64,000 nt of DNA from an uncultured Muribaculaceae bacterium (GTDB lineage Bacteria > Bacteroidota > Bacteroidia > Bacteroidales > Muribaculaceae), in NCBI GenBank assembly GCA_947627615.1, contig CANQWS010000001.1, positions 1-64,000 on the forward strand, written 5' to 3'. Shown here one piece after another: positions 62,912-64,000 of this stretch (within the stretch, counting starts at the first letter, position 1; each line of letters starts with the position of its first letter). A model generated the notes under the pieces. The model searched no databases. It had not been told where the DNA came from and saw nothing but the letters and a program-made list of their open reading frames with translations. Position numbers and translations under genes: made by a program.

Positions 62912-64000
62912 TTATCTTCGCCGGGCCACAATGATGATAGGGTGGTAGGTCAGGGTGTCCATTCCGCGTGAAATCAGCTGGCGGGCCGAGGTGACTCCTT
63001 CCGATGTGCCGCCCACGGCATTGACCCCTGTCAGTTTTATGTGACGCAGCATCTCTCTTGGCGATGCGAATTTCTGCGTGTGCAGATATTCCTCTTTGTC
63101 TATGGTGTCAAAGCCGTATTCTTCAAGCCATTGCATCAGTTGAGGCATGGAGGGATAGGCTGCATTCCTTATCTCGCGGAAATTCTCGGGGCCGAATGTC
63201 GAGAACACGAACCATCCACCTTTGCGAAGAGTCCGGGAGCACTGCCGGATGAACGCGCGCTGGGAGTTGAACCACTGTAAGGCCGATGCCGACATGATTG
63301 CATCAACTGATTCGGACCGGATTTCGCGTATGGCTGTCTCTGCATCGCATTGCCTGTGGATGCCGGGCAGATTCCCGGGAATCGGCGCGAGGTCCCAGAG
63401 TTCGAGTTCCTTTATCGAGGTCCATCCGGTGTAGTATCGGGTGAACAGACCTGTTCCCGGTCCTACTTCTATGGCTTTGTCAAGAACGCCTTCGCAATTG
63501 GCTCTCCACATTTCCGACAGACGCATGGCCACGTCATTCTGAAGTGTGGCGTTTTCCTCGTATGTCTCCGCCGCGCTGTCAAAACGCTCCGCCACGAGCG
63601 GCTTGTCGGTTATTATCGAATGCAGCAGGGTGTCGAAATCGGGGATATGGCTGCCTTCGGCTCTCCGGACCGCCACGCCTTCCTTCTCCCATGCCGCTAT
63701 CTGGTTCGCGGCGGGAATTATCTGGTCGTTTTCCGAGACCCATGCGAAATCCCAGCCGGAATGTGACGCTTCCATGCTTTCTATGGCGATTAGCTCGTCG
63801 CGCAGGGATTCCAGAGTCCGTTGCGGAAGGCGGGGAAGCAGGTCCGCCATGGCGCGTGTGCCCCCGCACATACGCCGCCGGAACTTCAGCAGCGATGATT
63901 CTGACAGCGTTTCAAGCGTCAGTCTGAATATCTTTTCGGGAATCCCGTAGCTGTCATGGACCGGATGGAGAGTGCCGTTGACGGCCACGCGGAGCGTTAC
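62912..64000 (-). CDS. bioC: BioG-BioC fusion (3' part), biotin precursor synthesis
   Basis: Partial gene: the reading frame stays open to the right edge, so the 5' end lies outside the window. The first about 100 residues present are the C-terminal part of a BioG (DUF452) pimeloyl-ACP methyl ester esterase (VAVNGTLHPVHDSYGIPE; FRRRMCGGTRAM). Then comes a BioC malonyl-ACP O-methyltransferase: AIEVGPGTGLFTRYYTGW as the SAM motif, and SASALQWFNSQRAFI. The fusion links the entry and exit steps of pimelate synthesis. The GTG at 63988 is an internal codon, not the true start. Confidence 0.88.
   Translation of the reverse strand, partial: VTLRVAVNGTLHPVHDSYGIPEKIFRLTLETLSESSLLKFRRRMCGGTRAMADLLPRLPQRTLESLRDELIAIESMEASHSGWDFAWVSENDQIIPAANQIAAWEKEGVAVRRAEGSHIPDFDTLLHSIITDKPLVAERFDSAAETYEENATLQNDVAMRLSEMWRANCEGVLDKAIEVGPGTGLFTRYYTGWTSIKELELWDLAPIPGNLPGIHRQCDAETAIREIRSESVDAIMSASALQWFNSQRAFIRQCSRTLRKGGWFVFSTFGPENFREIRNAAYPSMPQLMQWLEEYGFDTIDKEEYLHTQKFASPREMLRHIKLTGVNAVGGTSEGVTSARQLISRGMDTLTYHPIIIVARRR

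Overview
The window looks like chromosomal DNA of a gut Bacteroidales, most probably a Muribaculaceae-type organism; this is inferred from gene content and not from an rRNA or database match. Pointers are Bacteroidetes-style promoters (a -7 box TANNTTTG, sometimes with TTG/TTTG about 19-22 bases upstream), a T9SS-like C-terminal sorting signal, GldH, BtuG/DUF4465 cobalamin proteins, the bifunctional fucose salvage enzyme Fkp, a BioG-BioC fusion, ribonuclease Y next to a PSP1 (RicT-like) protein, and an oxalate operon. No rRNA, tRNA, CRISPR array, transposase or integrase was seen.

Left, accessory part (1-10,000). Bases 1-1800 hold a MobV relaxase with strong inverted repeats upstream that could be its oriT, then an ECF sigma factor coupled to a four-helix membrane protein. 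From 9942 back to 3250 runs a six-gene minus-strand cluster: ECF sigma factor; a protein with an anti-sigma-like N-terminus, a C39-like papain-fold domain and a RyR domain; a TIR-transmembrane-beta-propeller protein; a stand-alone RyR protein; a small two-helix membrane protein; and a polytopic membrane protein with a TIR-like cytosolic domain. This is the best candidate for an undescribed signalling or conflict system.

Middle part (10,000-31,400). Mostly housekeeping: a BspA-type leucine-rich surface protein, truA, speA, an abundant-looking OmpA/TPR lipoprotein, an AI-2E-type permease, an NhaC antiporter, an M18 aminopeptidase, the DUF5063-nadD-gmk-yicC run, tsaB, fkp, a glutaminase homologue that has lost its catalytic Ser-x-x-Lys, the rpmB-rpmG-DUF4295 ribosomal operon, and two small lipoproteins, one resembling part of SecD.

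Cobalamin region (31,400-37,630). A PKD-like surface lipoprotein precedes a clear cobalamin riboswitch with a long structured leader, which controls a DUF4465 (BtuH-like) lipoprotein, a BtuG-like propeller lipoprotein and a BtuB-like TonB receptor. After it come a PCMD-domain protein and a DUF3943 gene broken by a stop codon and a frameshift.

Right part (40,500-64,000). The thrS-infC-rpmI-rplT translation operon, a GH20 hexosaminidase, an alpha/beta hydrolase, pyruvate:ferredoxin oxidoreductase, and an oxalate operon (frc, oxc, AEC-family carrier) with the same three functions as the E. coli yfdW-yfdU-yfdV group. Then a Tat-exported TIGR04076-like protein, cca, an M24 peptidase, gldH, a PSP1 protein, rny, a structured intergenic segment that may be 6S-like RNA, zapA, a coiled-coil partner, a DUF486 membrane protein, and the 3' part of a bioG-bioC fusion cut by the window edge.
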